This document shows positions 1-10,695 of a DNA stretch of 64,000 nt, in pieces (the stretch's first letter is position 1; the number at the start of each line of letters is the position of its first letter). Source of the stretch: Schizochytrium sp. CCTCC M209059 (Eukaryota; Sar; Bigyra; Thraustochytrida; Thraustochytriidae); the NCBI GenBank assembly GCA_000818945.1, contig KN805388.1:275420-339419 (forward strand). The letters are read 5' to 3'. A program made the position numbers and the translations under genes. The notes below the pieces were generated by a model, which ran no database searches, was not told the origin of the DNA, and saw nothing but the letters and a program-made list of their open reading frames with translations.

Positions 1-252
1 CTCGCGGCGCCGCGGCGTGCCCGGCGGGATGCGGAGCGGCGCAGGCAGGCCCGCGATGCCGCGGCGAGAAGTCCGTCCCGGCGGCGGGCGCTTGCTTGGT
101 TAGCGCAGCATACTACGTATAGAGCCACTGAGGCCAGAGAGCCCGGGCGCGAGGAAAGCCAGAGCGCAAGCTACACCAAATCGATCAATCGTCAAAGAAA
201 GCAGGCAGGCAAGCCGAAAGCGCTTGAGGGGTAGAACGGATGGACGCCCGTT

Positions 253-1040
253 TTCGTGAATGAAGACGCGGAGGACCGCTTTGCGATCTTGACCATCGAG
301 AATAAGGACCTTCAGGACCTAAGTACGTACGCCGTGAACGCCACCTGGTTTGTACACGACTCGGAGGTGACTGGAGACATGATGTCATCGTAGGGAACGA
401 CCCTATTGTTGCTCAATGATGGCGAGCGACACTTCATCAAGACAGTGTTGGCCTTCTCTCCGACAAGCTTGTGCCAGGCAATGTCAATGGCAACTTCATG
501 TAGGAAGTGCGCATGATGGAAGCTGAGTTCTTTTACGACCGCCAAGCCTTCCTTGAGCGGATTTACGCCGAGGTGTACGCCAACATGATTGCCGTGCCTA
601 CGTGCCTGACGAGGTGGAAAGCGTCCACCTCTTCCACTCGCTCGCTCGCTCGCTCGAGGTGACCCCAGTGATTACGCGCAAAGGGAGGGATGTGGGCGGA
701 CTGCGATGCCAATGCAGACAACGCCAGCTTCGCTGAACGTCTCGTGGCCTTTGCCATCTTCGACGGAGTCTTCTTCTCCGCTTCCTTCGCGTCCGTCTTT
801 TACTCTAGGAATCGCGGTCCCTTGGAGTGACTGTGCACCTCCAACGACCTGATTTCACGCAACGAGGCGCTGCACTGCCATTCCGCATGTCTCCTGTACA
901 GCAAGCTCATCGAGAAGCTACCGGAACGCGTTCACACCATCATCAGCGTCCTAACGCGGCTTATTGGCGCTGGCGCGATTGATCGCAAGGAATGGACAGA
1001 GTTTGACGTAACTCTGAAGCGAGGTGTCCTTCCTGACACC
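253..1040 (+). pseudogene. Decayed ribonucleotide reductase small subunit (R2)
   Basis: Translated piecewise, this stretch follows class I ribonucleotide reductase R2 in order. It starts with a match to the ERF-VIFPI N-terminal segment, then LNDGERHFIKTVLAF, then GNVNGNF, EFFYDRQ and AEVYANMI, then FAERLVAFAIFDGVFFS, then LISRNEALHCHSACLLYSK. It is broken. There is an in-frame stop at 391, a frameshift between about 460 and 477, and stops at 501, 660, 669 and 828. The diiron-ligand segment normally ENxHxE reads ERIYAE here, so one iron ligand (His) is Tyr, whereas the second Glu/His pair (ISRNEALHC) survives. No homology is recognisable past about 950-1040. The functional R2 gene must lie elsewhere. 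Relic of a duplicated copy is the simplest reading; sequencing error cannot explain four stops plus a ligand change. Confidence 0.72.
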
Positions 1041-1274
1041 AGTGAGGTGAGCGCTGCTGCACTCGCGACGTCAACAGCTTCGAACCTTGGGTTTTCCTGC
1101 GCCAAGCAAGGCATTCCTCTTTTTGTCCATGCAGACAGATGTGTCTGCCTCTGCATTCAAGGTCGCAAACAGACCGTTCAAGTCGAGTGGGCGATATGGG
1201 GTGCAAAATATCTCAACTCAATTCACCAGGGTAGGTTTTGCCCACACAGTCTCCACTCACACCAAGAAAATTTC

Positions 1275-2189
1275 CCTAAATTCTTGACGAATTCTCCTCG
1301 CCCTTCTCTTTCGTGAAAGCCATGCATCCAATAGCGTGGTACGGAAGCTTCTTTGCAGCAAAGATGTTCATGGTGAAGTAAGAACCATAGTATGTGCACC
1401 GCCGGTTGCTCTCCGTGGACAGAACGCAGTTCACCGTGCGATGAGCAAAGTCATCAAGCTGAAGATCAGCCTTGCTTACGAATCGAAAGAGAGGAATCGT
1501 GACTGCTGTTGAGGGAGTGGGAATAGTTGCGCCAGTGTAGAGCTCCCCTCATCATCGCGCACTCGGGTGATCGGGTGATCGACCAACACTCCTACTTCAC
1601 TCACTCACTCACTCACTCATTACCGCTCCGGCGTCTACGTTTTGAGCCAACCGCAACGGGCGATCCGGGTTTGCCGTTGCCATTTCCTCCCTCTACGCAC
1701 GTTTCGAAAAAAAGGTTCTTGATCTTTCCCACAGTGAGACCTTTATCCGCACCCTAGGTGGAATTGCAGAACTGTGATTTTCTCCCCCTCGTCAAGAAAG
1801 TGCACAAAGTCGCTGCCATCAATCGTAAACTTTTGAGCACGGCCAAGCGCAAGATCGTTGAAAGCGAACATTGACAATAGCGCATGCTCGATCAAGTACG
1901 AGCGCGCAAGAAAAGAAATTACGACCGAGGCAGCGATCGTGAGAGACTTGAGGGTGCTTCTCCGCATGCGCGGCAGGGTGCTCTCGACCTTCCTTCCACC
2001 ACATCTTGCCATCAGATCGCGCAACAAGTCCGACCGACTATGGCTCGGAGTCTGCACGAGACACGGTCCGAATGGAAGGTCATGACAAAATTTGTTGTTG
2101 TTACTGAAGATGCTGCTGGGTCCTGATGATGATGAAGGGTAGGAGGGGGAGATCGAAGGGGTCGCGGAGTGGCTGCTGGTGCCGTGCAT
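1275..2189 (-). pseudogene. Broken ORF of unknown family
   Basis: Three coding-like pieces on the minus strand follow each other in the right order but in different frames. The first is an ATG-started ORF (2189 to 1743) with a hydrophobic stretch near its middle (SLTIAASVVISFLARSYLI) ending QFHLGCG. The second is a +1-shifted continuation at about 1745-1620 (ADKGLTVGKIKNLFFETCV). The third is an open segment at about 1543-1275 containing AHRTVNCVLSTESNRRC and YYGSYFTMNIFAAKKLPYH, ending in a TAG stop. The alternative is a gene with short introns, but no clear GT-AG pair joins the first two pieces. I do not recognise the family. It sits beside the R2 pseudogene, so this end of the window looks like a degenerating block. 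Confidence 0.35.
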
Positions 2190-3262
2190 GTTCTGTCTCT
2201 ACTATACTTTGGGATGTAGGTAATATAGAAGTTTGTTGCGTCTTCTTCTGTTCGAGAGCGTCCCGTAACTTTTATATAACACTCTTCGCGATCAGTTCCC
2301 CTTGCTCCCAAACTGACTGGCCGACTGACCGGCCGACCATCCGTTCTGTGACTGTCAAGTCGACCATATCCAGACGCACACCCTCTTGAAACTTAAATCT
2401 TGAATCTTGAATCTCCATTCCTAATACTATATACAAAGCGCACTCGCAGTCGATCTCGGCAGACGATTCTTCGGGAGACGGAGAAACAACAATCACAGTC
2501 ACAGGTGAGTCTCCTCGCATACTGCCCGACGAGCGCAGCCGTATTGCAAGCGCTCTGACGGTCCGCAACAGGATCGTGGAAAGCGTCGACACGCGCAGAT
2601 GCAAATTTGATATAGCCAGATTAGGCCTAAGGTAAGCTTTCAGACGGCTGCTCATACCAGGTGCAGAGGGGCGCGTTTGCGCGTGGGTCTGCGAACGAGC
2701 GAGCGAGCGAACGAGCGGGTTCTGAATCCTTTTTGCGGGGGTCGTTCTTTGGGACGCGTGGACGCAGTGTGATAGGTTTAGAGCGCAAGTGGATTATAGG
2801 GGCGCGAGGAAGTCGGGTATAGCGCGGGCGATTGTGGGCCCAGCGCGTGCCGAAGAACCCGGGGCCATCCAGAGGAGCGAGGGAGGGACTCTCGGAGGCG
2901 AGACATCGCGGGAAAAGGGGGACCGCTTCCTCACGCACGCATGAACGTGCTCCAGACGTGATCTGGCGACAGTGACGGTCTCATCAACAGGCAATAACAA
3001 AACATAATTTACATACCCTATCCTGACATGCAAAGGAATCTAGGCCTGCATACCACTTGAAGAAGAGCAAGATACAACAGAGTCTCTCCGTTGGACAGGA
3101 GCAGGTTGGACAGAGACGCGCCGGCGCGACGGGGCAAGGCGCTCGAAGCAAACAGGCATCCCGACGCCGGCGAGCAGCAACGGGCCGCTGGGCGACGGCG
3201 TCGGCGGTGGTGACGACGACGACGACGACGACGACGAAGGAGAGGACGAAGAGGACGAGAAG
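2190..3262. other. Intergenic, no gene recognised
   Basis: Short overlapping frames only; none has a recognisable domain. The last 100 bases before the prenyltransferase are GACGAC-rich and could be its 5' leader. Confidence 0.5.
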
Positions 3263-4162
3263 ATGTCAACGGCATACGAGGTGTTCCTGGCGGCGCGACC
3301 GTGGAGCTTCACGACGAGCGTCTTCCCTGTGCTGCTGGCGGCCGCCGCGACGCGAGGCACGCGGTCCGAGGACGGCGCAGATGACTTTTTAGGATGGCAG
3401 TCGCCGCGTAAGGTGACAGCCGTGCTCTTCGTCGCTGTCCTCGTGCATACAGCAGCCAACCTGGCCAACACGTACTTTGATTTTAGGGATGGCGTCGATA
3501 GGCCCGAGACCGCGTGCGACCGTACCTTGGTTGACGGAAAGCTTTCAAAGGCATCAGTTGCCGCTGCAGCCGCTGCATCGCTCCTCGCGGCGCTGCTTCT
3601 CGCATATGTAACACTCGAACCGCACCCGCTTCTGAGCATCGTATGGGGCGCTGGCTTATTGCTCGGTCTTTCGTACTCAGCGCCGCCACTTCAGCTCAAA
3701 TATCGCGGTCTCGGGGACATTGTCACCATGTTGTGCTTTGGCCCAATCCTCATGCAGGGCACAGCGCTTGCATTAACCGGTGAGGTCTCGATCGATGTCT
3801 TTTGGCTGAGCGTGCCGATTGCTCTTGCTACCGAGGCCATCATGTTTGCCAATAACGCGCGCGACATTGAGTCCGACAAGGACGCTGGAATCACCACCGT
3901 GTGCCAGCTTCTCGGCTTTGAGCGCTGCAAGGACGTTTACGGCGCCCTCGAAGCGCTCATGTACGCCAGCGTCTTTATTCTTTCCATGCGTGCGCTCAAC
4001 TTTTGGTATCTGTTTACCACCTCGCTCACACTCCCCATTACCGTTGACAACATTCGCCTCTTTGTCGACAAACCTGCCATTATGCGCGACGCGCCCGAGC
4101 GCAATGCGCAATTCCACATGCTCTTTTCCCTTTGTCTTACTGTTGCGACCTACCTATCCTAG
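3263..4162 (+). CDS. UbiA-superfamily prenyltransferase, UBIAD1/MenA type
   Basis: 299-residue polytopic membrane enzyme of the UbiA superfamily. These enzymes attach an isoprenoid chain to an aromatic ring, here most likely a naphthoquinone as in MenA/UBIAD1 (menaquinone/vitamin K2 route). The two Asp-rich Mg-diphosphate motifs are visible: NTYFDFRDGVD at about residues 69-79 and NNARDIESDKDAG at about 197-209. The second form, with NNxRDxxxD, is the MenA/UBIAD1 signature rather than the COQ2 or heme O synthase form. About eight hydrophobic segments surround them, and the PERNAQFHML tail also fits UBIAD1. ATG at 3263 is followed directly by a typical family N-terminus (EVFLAARPWSFTTS). Intronless. 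The acceptor (DHNA-like versus other quinone precursors) cannot be decided from sequence. Confidence 0.88.
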   Translation: MSTAYEVFLAARPWSFTTSVFPVLLAAAATRGTRSEDGADDFLGWQSPRKVTAVLFVAVLVHTAANLANTYFDFRDGVDRPETACDRTLVDGKLSKASVAAAAAASLLAALLLAYVTLEPHPLLSIVWGAGLLLGLSYSAPPLQLKYRGLGDIVTMLCFGPILMQGTALALTGEVSIDVFWLSVPIALATEAIMFANNARDIESDKDAGITTVCQLLGFERCKDVYGALEALMYASVFILSMRALNFWYLFTTSLTLPITVDNIRLFVDKPAIMRDAPERNAQFHMLFSLCLTVATYLS

Positions 4163-5051
4163 GCCCTAGACGTAGTATACTACAACATTCGATAGGTTTA
4201 CCATCAAGCAGCAGCAGCAGCTTGCGTTAATAGATTTGTTTATTTTGGCAGCCTTGCTCCTCCCTCTACAATGCTGCGAGGTCTCCTTGCCTTATCAAGG
4301 CGCGCGCGTAGCCAAGGTGGCGTGTTCAGCTTGTTGGTTGTGTGCTTGCTGGGCCCAAAAATCAACCTGCATCCCCTTCTACTAATCTCGTCGTTGGCCT
4401 TCTCACACGCTGTACTACTTCTGCTCGCTCCCCGTGCCTCTGCGCCCTGCGTTGCGCCGGCTCGTGTCCCATCGCGTCGCCCCCGCCCTCCCCTCCCCAA
4501 AGCTTGCAGATGTTGCAAGTACGCTGGGCTGCTCTTCCCACCACTTGCTCTTTTTCACAGAAAATCCACAAGGCCCGTGGTGCGTGCGTGCTGGATCTCG
4601 TGCACGGACTTCAGTCTTCACAAACGAGTTGTGAACGCACACTGCGCTTCCCTGCCAGCCAGGCGAGCCGAGCCGCCGCGCGTGCGCTCGCTGGCGATGG
4701 AGAAAAAGGTCGCGATGGGAAGCGGCCATGCACGCATGCGTGTGCACGCGTCTTCTTTCTGTTGAAGGGATGATCATGCGAAAGAGGGTCGGTGAGACGA
4801 AAGTCAAGATCGCGCAGGCTAGCAAACCTCGAACTACCGACCGCGACAGCAAGATCGGCAAGGCCGGCGAGGCGGTCGTGAATTGACCGCGGCCTCGCCT
4901 CCTCAGGCCTGCACGCTCGCACGAAAGCTCCGCGCTGCTCTGCTCTGCTCTCGCTCGCCTGTACAGACGAAGCACGCACAGAACGCGTCCACGGCAGCAG
5001 ATCGCCGCGGGCGCGAGACGCGGGGGACGAGCGCGACAAACTCACGCCACA
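4163..5051. other. Intergenic, CAG run, no convincing gene
   Basis: Begins after the prenyltransferase stop and contains a short CAG run near 4209. An ATG frame at 4271 (164 codons) has a hydrophobic start but no family resemblance, and two other frames are open over the same bases, so I do not call it. Confidence 0.4.
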
Positions 5052-6911
5052 ATGGGTGCCGAGGTGGAGTCGGAGAACATGACGCCACCCAGAAGCCACT
5101 CGTGCTGGGTCTGCGCGTCCCGAGAGGCCGGCTATGTTGGCGAACCGAACGCCCTTGTCAAGGCGCAGACCGCCGTTGAAGACACGGACGTGCTGGGCAG
5201 CGTTTCGCACGTCTTCAAATCGATTGGACGTGTCCGTCAGGCGCTCGGTGCCGTCGGATGGATCGCAGTCGTCCTGCTTGTGAGCGCGACTGTCGCCGAG
5301 GCGCGCGACTTCCGCCCCTCGGACGGCACGCAGACCCTTCGTCTCGCGCTCTTAGCCTCTGCTAGTGTGGCCGCCATTGGTCTCGTTGTCATGGTCAATG
5401 CCGCACGCTATGGTGCATCATTCGAGAGCCAACGTGCTCGCTCCTCGTGTCTTGGACGCGGCGAGGAGCTCAAGCTCGACGAAGCTGGCGCAAAGCGCCT
5501 CGCAGAGTCGCTCTCGCGCGCTATTCGTCTCAAAACGATCTCCTTCGAGCCGGACGACTCCGATGGCGATGCCACCGACTTCGGCGAATTTCTCAAGCTC
5601 CACAAACTTATCGAAGAGCGTTTCCCTCGCGTGCATGCCTCCAACTTTGTCAAGCGCACTGTCGTGAACAGCTACAGCCTACTCTACGAATGGTCCGGCC
5701 TGGACGACCAGCTGGCCCCTATCATGCTCTGCGCCCACATGGACGTGGTCCCCACCCCTGCGGCCTCGAGCTGGTCCATCGACGACCCGTTCAGCGGCGA
5801 GATCGACGCAAATGGTGTCATTTGGGGCCGGGGCGCCATCGACAACAAACACAATGTTATTGCGCAGCTCGAGGCGCTCGAGACGCTCCTGCGTGCGGGC
5901 GTCGAGCAGCCAGAGCGGACTGTCTACTTTGCATTTGGACACGATGAGGAAATTGGCGGCGAAGCAGGCGCCATGCATATTGGCGCCGAGGTCAAGCGTC
6001 GCCTTGAGGCCTCTGGCCACCGTGCGCTGGCCTTTCTCATTGACGAAGGACCCTTTCTCATCAAAAACGTTCTTCCCGGTCTTACGGAGCCCATTGGTCT
6101 CATTGGGACCACGGAAAAAGGCTCTGTCAGCGTAAAGCTCTCGGTTTCCTCCGCTCCTCCCGGCCATAGTTCCATGCCTGATGCGTCGGGGCAGTCCAAT
6201 GTGGCAATTCTTGCCCGGGCGATCTCCCGGCTCGAGGCTCGACCCTTTCCCGCCGTCGGTCTTAATTACTTGATCGAGTGCTGGGAAATGCTCGGTCGCG
6301 AGCTGCCGCTATCTTACCGGGTCATCTTCGGTAACTCCTGGCTCTTTCGGCCCTTGCTGCGCAAGGTGCTGTTGCAAAAGAACGCCACGGCGGCCAGCGT
6401 GCGGACCACAACGGCCATCACCATCTTGCGCGCTGGCACCAAGATCAATGTGCTTCCAGGCGAGGCCATTGCATGCGTCAATCACCGTATCCACTCGGGT
6501 GATATTTCTCACGAAAATGTCATTGCATACGACCGCAAGGTCATCAACGATCCTCGTGTCGATGTATCTCTTTATGGTTCGGAGAACGTCCTTGAGCCTT
6601 CGCCGGTCACCCCCACGGACGCGCCTCAGTTCCGAACGCTTCAGCGCATCATTAGGCAAGTCTTTAACGCTGCATCCGTGCCCAACGTCATGATTGGTAA
6701 TACAGACACCAAACATTACTGGCAGCTTTTCGACGAAGAAGGCGGCACTCACATCTTCAGGTTCTCTCCCGTCGTGTTTGAATGCCTCGAGGATACGCAA
6801 ATGTTTCACGGCATCGACGAACGCATCAGCACCGAGAACCTCGTCAAGCTCCACGAGTTTTATGTGACGCTTCTCTCGAGCGTCTCGCAGCTCGACGACC
6901 CCGCAAACTAA
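5052..6911 (+). CDS. M20 metallopeptidase, PM20D1/carboxypeptidase S type
   Basis: 619 residues. Two hydrophobic segments lie near residues 70-90 and 100-118 (VGWIAVVLLVSATVA; LRLALLASASVAAIGLVVMV), then a luminal or extracellular M20 catalytic domain. Zinc-site signatures are intact: CAHMDVVP (about 227), WGRGAIDNKH (about 257) and GHDEEIGGEAG (about 296). The dimerisation lid (PPGHSSMPD) and the C-terminal IGNTDTKHYWQL motif are those of yeast carboxypeptidase S (CPS1) and animal PM20D1, which hydrolyse or make N-acyl amino acids or dipeptides. The ATG at 5052 starts a short Cys-containing N-terminus and sits in an A-rich context. Intronless. The N-acyl-amino-acid hydrolase role is inferred from family. 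Confidence 0.88.
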   Translation: MGAEVESENMTPPRSHSCWVCASREAGYVGEPNALVKAQTAVEDTDVLGSVSHVFKSIGRVRQALGAVGWIAVVLLVSATVAEARDFRPSDGTQTLRLALLASASVAAIGLVVMVNAARYGASFESQRARSSCLGRGEELKLDEAGAKRLAESLSRAIRLKTISFEPDDSDGDATDFGEFLKLHKLIEERFPRVHASNFVKRTVVNSYSLLYEWSGLDDQLAPIMLCAHMDVVPTPAASSWSIDDPFSGEIDANGVIWGRGAIDNKHNVIAQLEALETLLRAGVEQPERTVYFAFGHDEEIGGEAGAMHIGAEVKRRLEASGHRALAFLIDEGPFLIKNVLPGLTEPIGLIGTTEKGSVSVKLSVSSAPPGHSSMPDASGQSNVAILARAISRLEARPFPAVGLNYLIECWEMLGRELPLSYRVIFGNSWLFRPLLRKVLLQKNATAASVRTTTAITILRAGTKINVLPGEAIACVNHRIHSGDISHENVIAYDRKVINDPRVDVSLYGSENVLEPSPVTPTDAPQFRTLQRIIRQVFNAASVPNVMIGNTDTKHYWQLFDEEGGTHIFRFSPVVFECLEDTQMFHGIDERISTENLVKLHEFYVTLLSSVSQLDDPAN

Positions 6912-7447
6912 ACTTCTAAAATTTACCTCATACAACATGTCTTTATTGCTTTTCCCTCGCGCAGACTACGCGGACTTTGAGAACTGCACGTGAACACCCA
7001 CAAGTACGTGGAAACAAGCGTTGTGAAAAATCGGCGGCATGCACGAGCGCCTCACAGCTACTCGCTCGTATTATCCGTTTAAGACCTCGATGACCATATT
7101 CGTCTCAAGCCAGAGTCGGAGGACGAGGCAACTGCTGATCTCGTCGGGATATCGTGCTGGCAAAATGCCACGCACCATCGACATCTTGCGGGTGCTCTCT
7201 GCGAATATAATGTCAACATAGAGGCTCGGCAACGCTCCTTCCCCGTGCCCCACTGGCGTGTAGCTCACTGCTCTACCATAATAGTGATTTACCGATTTAT
7301 CGCCTCGTGGACTGCGAGTCAGCTAACCAACCTAACCGTAAGCAAGCAAGCCAGCAAGCAAGCAAGCAAGCAAGCAGTCAAACAAGCAATCGAGAATCGA
7401 AAGCACATCGTCGTGGCGTCACGACGCGCGACCCGCCCCGTGTCAGC
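6912..7447. other. Intergenic and 5' leader of the helicase gene
   Basis: No coding signal. An AAGC repeat (about 7341-7376) lies just upstream of the helicase ATG. An in-frame upstream ATG at 7307 would translate this repeat as a Gln/Ala/Ser stretch unlike any helicase N-terminus. Confidence 0.5.
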
Positions 7448-10153
7448 ATGTCGGGGGCCGAGGAGAAGGCTCGCTGGGCGTGGCCCTTTGCGTTCGCCCC
7501 ATACGACATCCAAAAGCAGTTCATGAGCGAGCTGTACGAGACTTTGGAGCATGGCGACGTAGGCATCTTCGAGTCGCCGACGGGGTCTGGCAAGAGCCTG
7601 AGCATGATCGCGAGCGCCCTTCACTGGCTCAAGGTGAACCGCCATCGCGTCTTTCTCGACGACGTCGGCGACGCTGCGCGAGCCGTACAAAAGGCAGCCG
7701 AAGAGCCCGCTTGGATCCGCGCTTTTGCACAGGAACGAGCAGCGCAAGCCCGCGGCGACGCCGAAGAAAAGCAGCGACTGCGACGCGAGCGGGTCGAGCG
7801 CCGAAGAGGCGAGGCGCGCCAGTCTGCGAGCAGGAAACACGGACTTCTTTCTTCCCGATTGAGCTCGAGAAAACGTCCGCGGCCCTCGGACCATGACCGT
7901 GACCCATCAAGCGACTCCGAATTCGCACTCGATAGCGAGGACGACTTCGCCTTTGACGACGATGTTGCGGGGCAGTACGCGGGAAGCGACTGGCGCGCAC
8001 GCGCATATGATAGCGACGACAGTTTGGACAAAAGGTTGCGGGAGGACGAAGCAAATCGCTTTGCCGAAAATGATGAGGACGATCTCGATTGCCCGCGCAA
8101 GATCTTTTTCTGCAGCCGTACGCATTCACAGCTTTCGCAATTCATGAATGAAATCAAACGCACCCCATTTCGCTCCACCATCGCCTGCGTAGCGCTTGGG
8201 TCACGGAAGCAGCTCTGCACAAATGATGCGGTCCGCGCGCTTGGATCAGCCGCCCGTATCAACGAAAAGTGCCTGGATCTCATTGACCAGGCCCGCAAAG
8301 AAAAAGATGGCGCATCCTCGGCAACCTTGACGGCAACAGTGCGCGGCTTGCCGGCACGCTCGTCGTGCGCATGCTTTGACAAGAATGCCATTTCCAAGCT
8401 AAGCGACGACATCCTTTACGAGGCACAAGACATTGAAAGCGTTGCAGAAATGGCCAAGGAAGACCGAACCTGTGGCTATTACGCAGCTCGTGCAGCAGTT
8501 CGCGAGGCGGAGTTTGTTGCACTTCCATACTCGATGCTCCTCCACCGCAAAACGCGCGAATCGCTGGGCATCAAGCTCAAAGGCAACGTTATTATTTGCG
8601 ACGAAGCACACAATGTCATCGAGGCCATCAATGAGGTTCACAGCGTCTCGCTGTCGCTTGCGGATGTGACGCAGGCCAGAGCCGACCTTGTGGCGTACAG
8701 GGACCGATATCGAACACGTCTGAACCCAGCCAACAAGGTGTCCATTAACAATCTTCTCGTCGTCGTCGCTGGTCTTCAGACCTTCATGCAACGAAAGTCT
8801 CGAGGGGAGGAATCGTCTCTTGTTATCACATGTGGCGCGCTCGCCATCGAAGCCGACATCGACCACGTGAATATCTTTTCAGTGCTGCGTTTTCTGGAGT
8901 CAAGCAGGCTTCCACAAAAGCTACGTGGCTTCGCGGACCGATACTTGGAACACAAGGACAAGGTTGGCCAAGTTGCCATAGCAGCCGCGCCGCCGCCGCC
9001 GCCCCCGCGCCCGCGCAAGGCGCAGTTTCGCAGTTCTCCTCGACCTTCAAACCAGCACGCTAAACGTGTCAAGGCTACACAGCCCTCAACAGGGTCTCTT
9101 CCCTCCCGTCGCAAGCCAGCAAGCTTGCGCCCAGTGCATGCATTCCTCGAGGGGCTGAGCAACGCGGAGAAAGACGGCAAGGTGCTTGTCGTCGCCGATG
9201 GTCCTCGTACAAGCATGAAGTTCCTCATGCTGAATCCGGGCACGCACTTTCGGGAGATCGTTGACCAGGCTCACGCCGTTGTCCTTGCAGGTGGTACCAT
9301 GAAACCTACTGTGGACGTGGAGACGCAGCTTTTTGGCCATCTGCCATCGTCGAAGATTCGCCTCTTTTCCTGTGGGCACGTCATTCCAAAGGAAAATATG
9401 TTGTGTCTTTGTCTTGGCAGTGGCCCAACGAGGACTCCTCTTGAGCTGACGTTTGCCAACCGAGGCGTGGCCTCTGTGATGGATGAGATTGCTCGGAGTC
9501 TCGTCAACATGTGCTCGCTTGTCCCTCATGGCTTGGTGGTCTTTTTACCTTCATACGCATATGCGGACCAACTCTTTGCGCGCTGGAAAGAAAGCAATCA
9601 GTGGACCCGGCTTGAGGCCAAGAAGACCATCATCTGTGATACGCGTGACGCGGTCCAGTCCGACAAATTGCTGGAGACTTATGCCGTGGCAGCACGATCG
9701 CCACATGGGGCTCTGCTCTTTTCCGTTGTTGGAGGCAAACTCTCCGAGGGCATCAACTTCAAGGACGAGCTCGCGCGCTGCGTTGTCATGGTGGGACTTC
9801 CTTTTCCAAATGCTCGCGACCCGGAGCTCAAGGCGAAAATGGACTTTCTCGATCGGTCCGCACATGCGAGCAAGAATGCAAAGCCACTTCACCCCGCCCT
9901 CAGCAGCAAGGACTTTTACGAGAATCTTTGCATGAAGGCTGTCAATCAATGCATTGGGCGGGCGATCCGTCACCGTGACGATTTCGCAGCCGTGGTTCTC
10001 ATGGATGCGCGATACGCGCGTCCCAGGATTGCCGCCAAATTGCCCAAGTGGATTGTTGGAGACAATGATCTCGCTCTCGCGTCAAGCTTTGGCAGCTTTG
10101 TGCAGCGCTTGCGCGCTTTTCTGGCAAACAAAAGAGACGTCACTTGTTCATGA
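7448..10153 (+). CDS. DDX11: DDX11/CHL1 family Fe-S DNA helicase
   Basis: 901-residue superfamily 2 helicase of the XPD/FANCJ/RTEL1/DDX11 group, a 5'-3' DNA helicase acting in sister-chromatid cohesion and replication-stress repair. Walker A ESPTGSGKS is at about residues 39-47. Motif Ia is CSRTHSQLSQF. Four cysteines fit the 4Fe-4S cluster (RKQLC, NEKC, SCACF, RTCGYY). The DEAH box is in IICDEAHNV (about 385), and the C-terminal helicase motifs include GGKLSEGINF and NQCIGRAIRHRDD. The start FAFAPYDIQKQFM is the DDX11/CHL1 form, and the family insertion between motifs I and Ia (here acidic and Arg-rich) favours DDX11 over RTEL1. ATG 7448 is chosen over the in-frame ATG at 7307, which only adds repeat-encoded Gln/Ala residues. 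A Pro-rich insertion lies near residue 515. Intronless. Confidence 0.92.
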   Translation: MSGAEEKARWAWPFAFAPYDIQKQFMSELYETLEHGDVGIFESPTGSGKSLSMIASALHWLKVNRHRVFLDDVGDAARAVQKAAEEPAWIRAFAQERAAQARGDAEEKQRLRRERVERRRGEARQSASRKHGLLSSRLSSRKRPRPSDHDRDPSSDSEFALDSEDDFAFDDDVAGQYAGSDWRARAYDSDDSLDKRLREDEANRFAENDEDDLDCPRKIFFCSRTHSQLSQFMNEIKRTPFRSTIACVALGSRKQLCTNDAVRALGSAARINEKCLDLIDQARKEKDGASSATLTATVRGLPARSSCACFDKNAISKLSDDILYEAQDIESVAEMAKEDRTCGYYAARAAVREAEFVALPYSMLLHRKTRESLGIKLKGNVIICDEAHNVIEAINEVHSVSLSLADVTQARADLVAYRDRYRTRLNPANKVSINNLLVVVAGLQTFMQRKSRGEESSLVITCGALAIEADIDHVNIFSVLRFLESSRLPQKLRGFADRYLEHKDKVGQVAIAAAPPPPPPRPRKAQFRSSPRPSNQHAKRVKATQPSTGSLPSRRKPASLRPVHAFLEGLSNAEKDGKVLVVADGPRTSMKFLMLNPGTHFREIVDQAHAVVLAGGTMKPTVDVETQLFGHLPSSKIRLFSCGHVIPKENMLCLCLGSGPTRTPLELTFANRGVASVMDEIARSLVNMCSLVPHGLVVFLPSYAYADQLFARWKESNQWTRLEAKKTIICDTRDAVQSDKLLETYAVAARSPHGALLFSVVGGKLSEGINFKDELARCVVMVGLPFPNARDPELKAKMDFLDRSAHASKNAKPLHPALSSKDFYENLCMKAVNQCIGRAIRHRDDFAAVVLMDARYARPRIAAKLPKWIVGDNDLALASSFGSFVQRLRAFLANKRDVTCS

Positions 10154-10695
10154 CAATAGCCAGGAGCACCTCGTTGACGTTCCCCATTCTTCTTTCTGCG
10201 CAATATGAAAGGATGTTTTGCGCTGAGATTGCTCTTGATTCGTCTCGGATACATCCTGTCACAATGTCAATGCCTGTTATCATGATGTCATATATATTTA
10301 GCCTAATCGGCAACAAATGGCGCGATGGTACTCTGGATTTCAAGACTCGCAAGCATATTGCCGATCGGTGGCACCGATCCCCGCCTCGGTAGAAACTGAT
10401 CTGGTCTAATCAAGGGGCGAAGATGCGTGTATTTTCGGCGACCGCAATCTCCACTTTGAAAAGTCGGTCTTAGAGTATGCAACTCGCGTGCGTTTCTGCG
10501 GGCGCCCTGCAACGTCGAAGTTCTTGACGGATTTCCATTCTTCGGCATTTCACCACGGTACACATACCATTCGTTTCTTATTCTTGGTCTTCTGTACAGT
10601 ATTGTATTCTGTGGTATAAAAGCAGCGCGAGGTTGTGCCCCCCTCACTCTCTCTCTCCCCCTTTCAAAACGGAAAGGAACAAAAAATCGATTTGT
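10154..10695. other. Intergenic between convergent genes
   Basis: Spacer between the helicase and the elongase, which converge here. It holds an isolated plus-strand TATAAA at 10615-10620 followed by a CT-rich tract but no plus-strand gene, because the long plus frame beyond it is antisense to the elongase. Confidence 0.5.

Noticed and set aside
5060..5210. Minus-strand ORF (4611-5210) over the M20 gene start
   Set aside because: Antisense to the M20 N-terminus with no domain.
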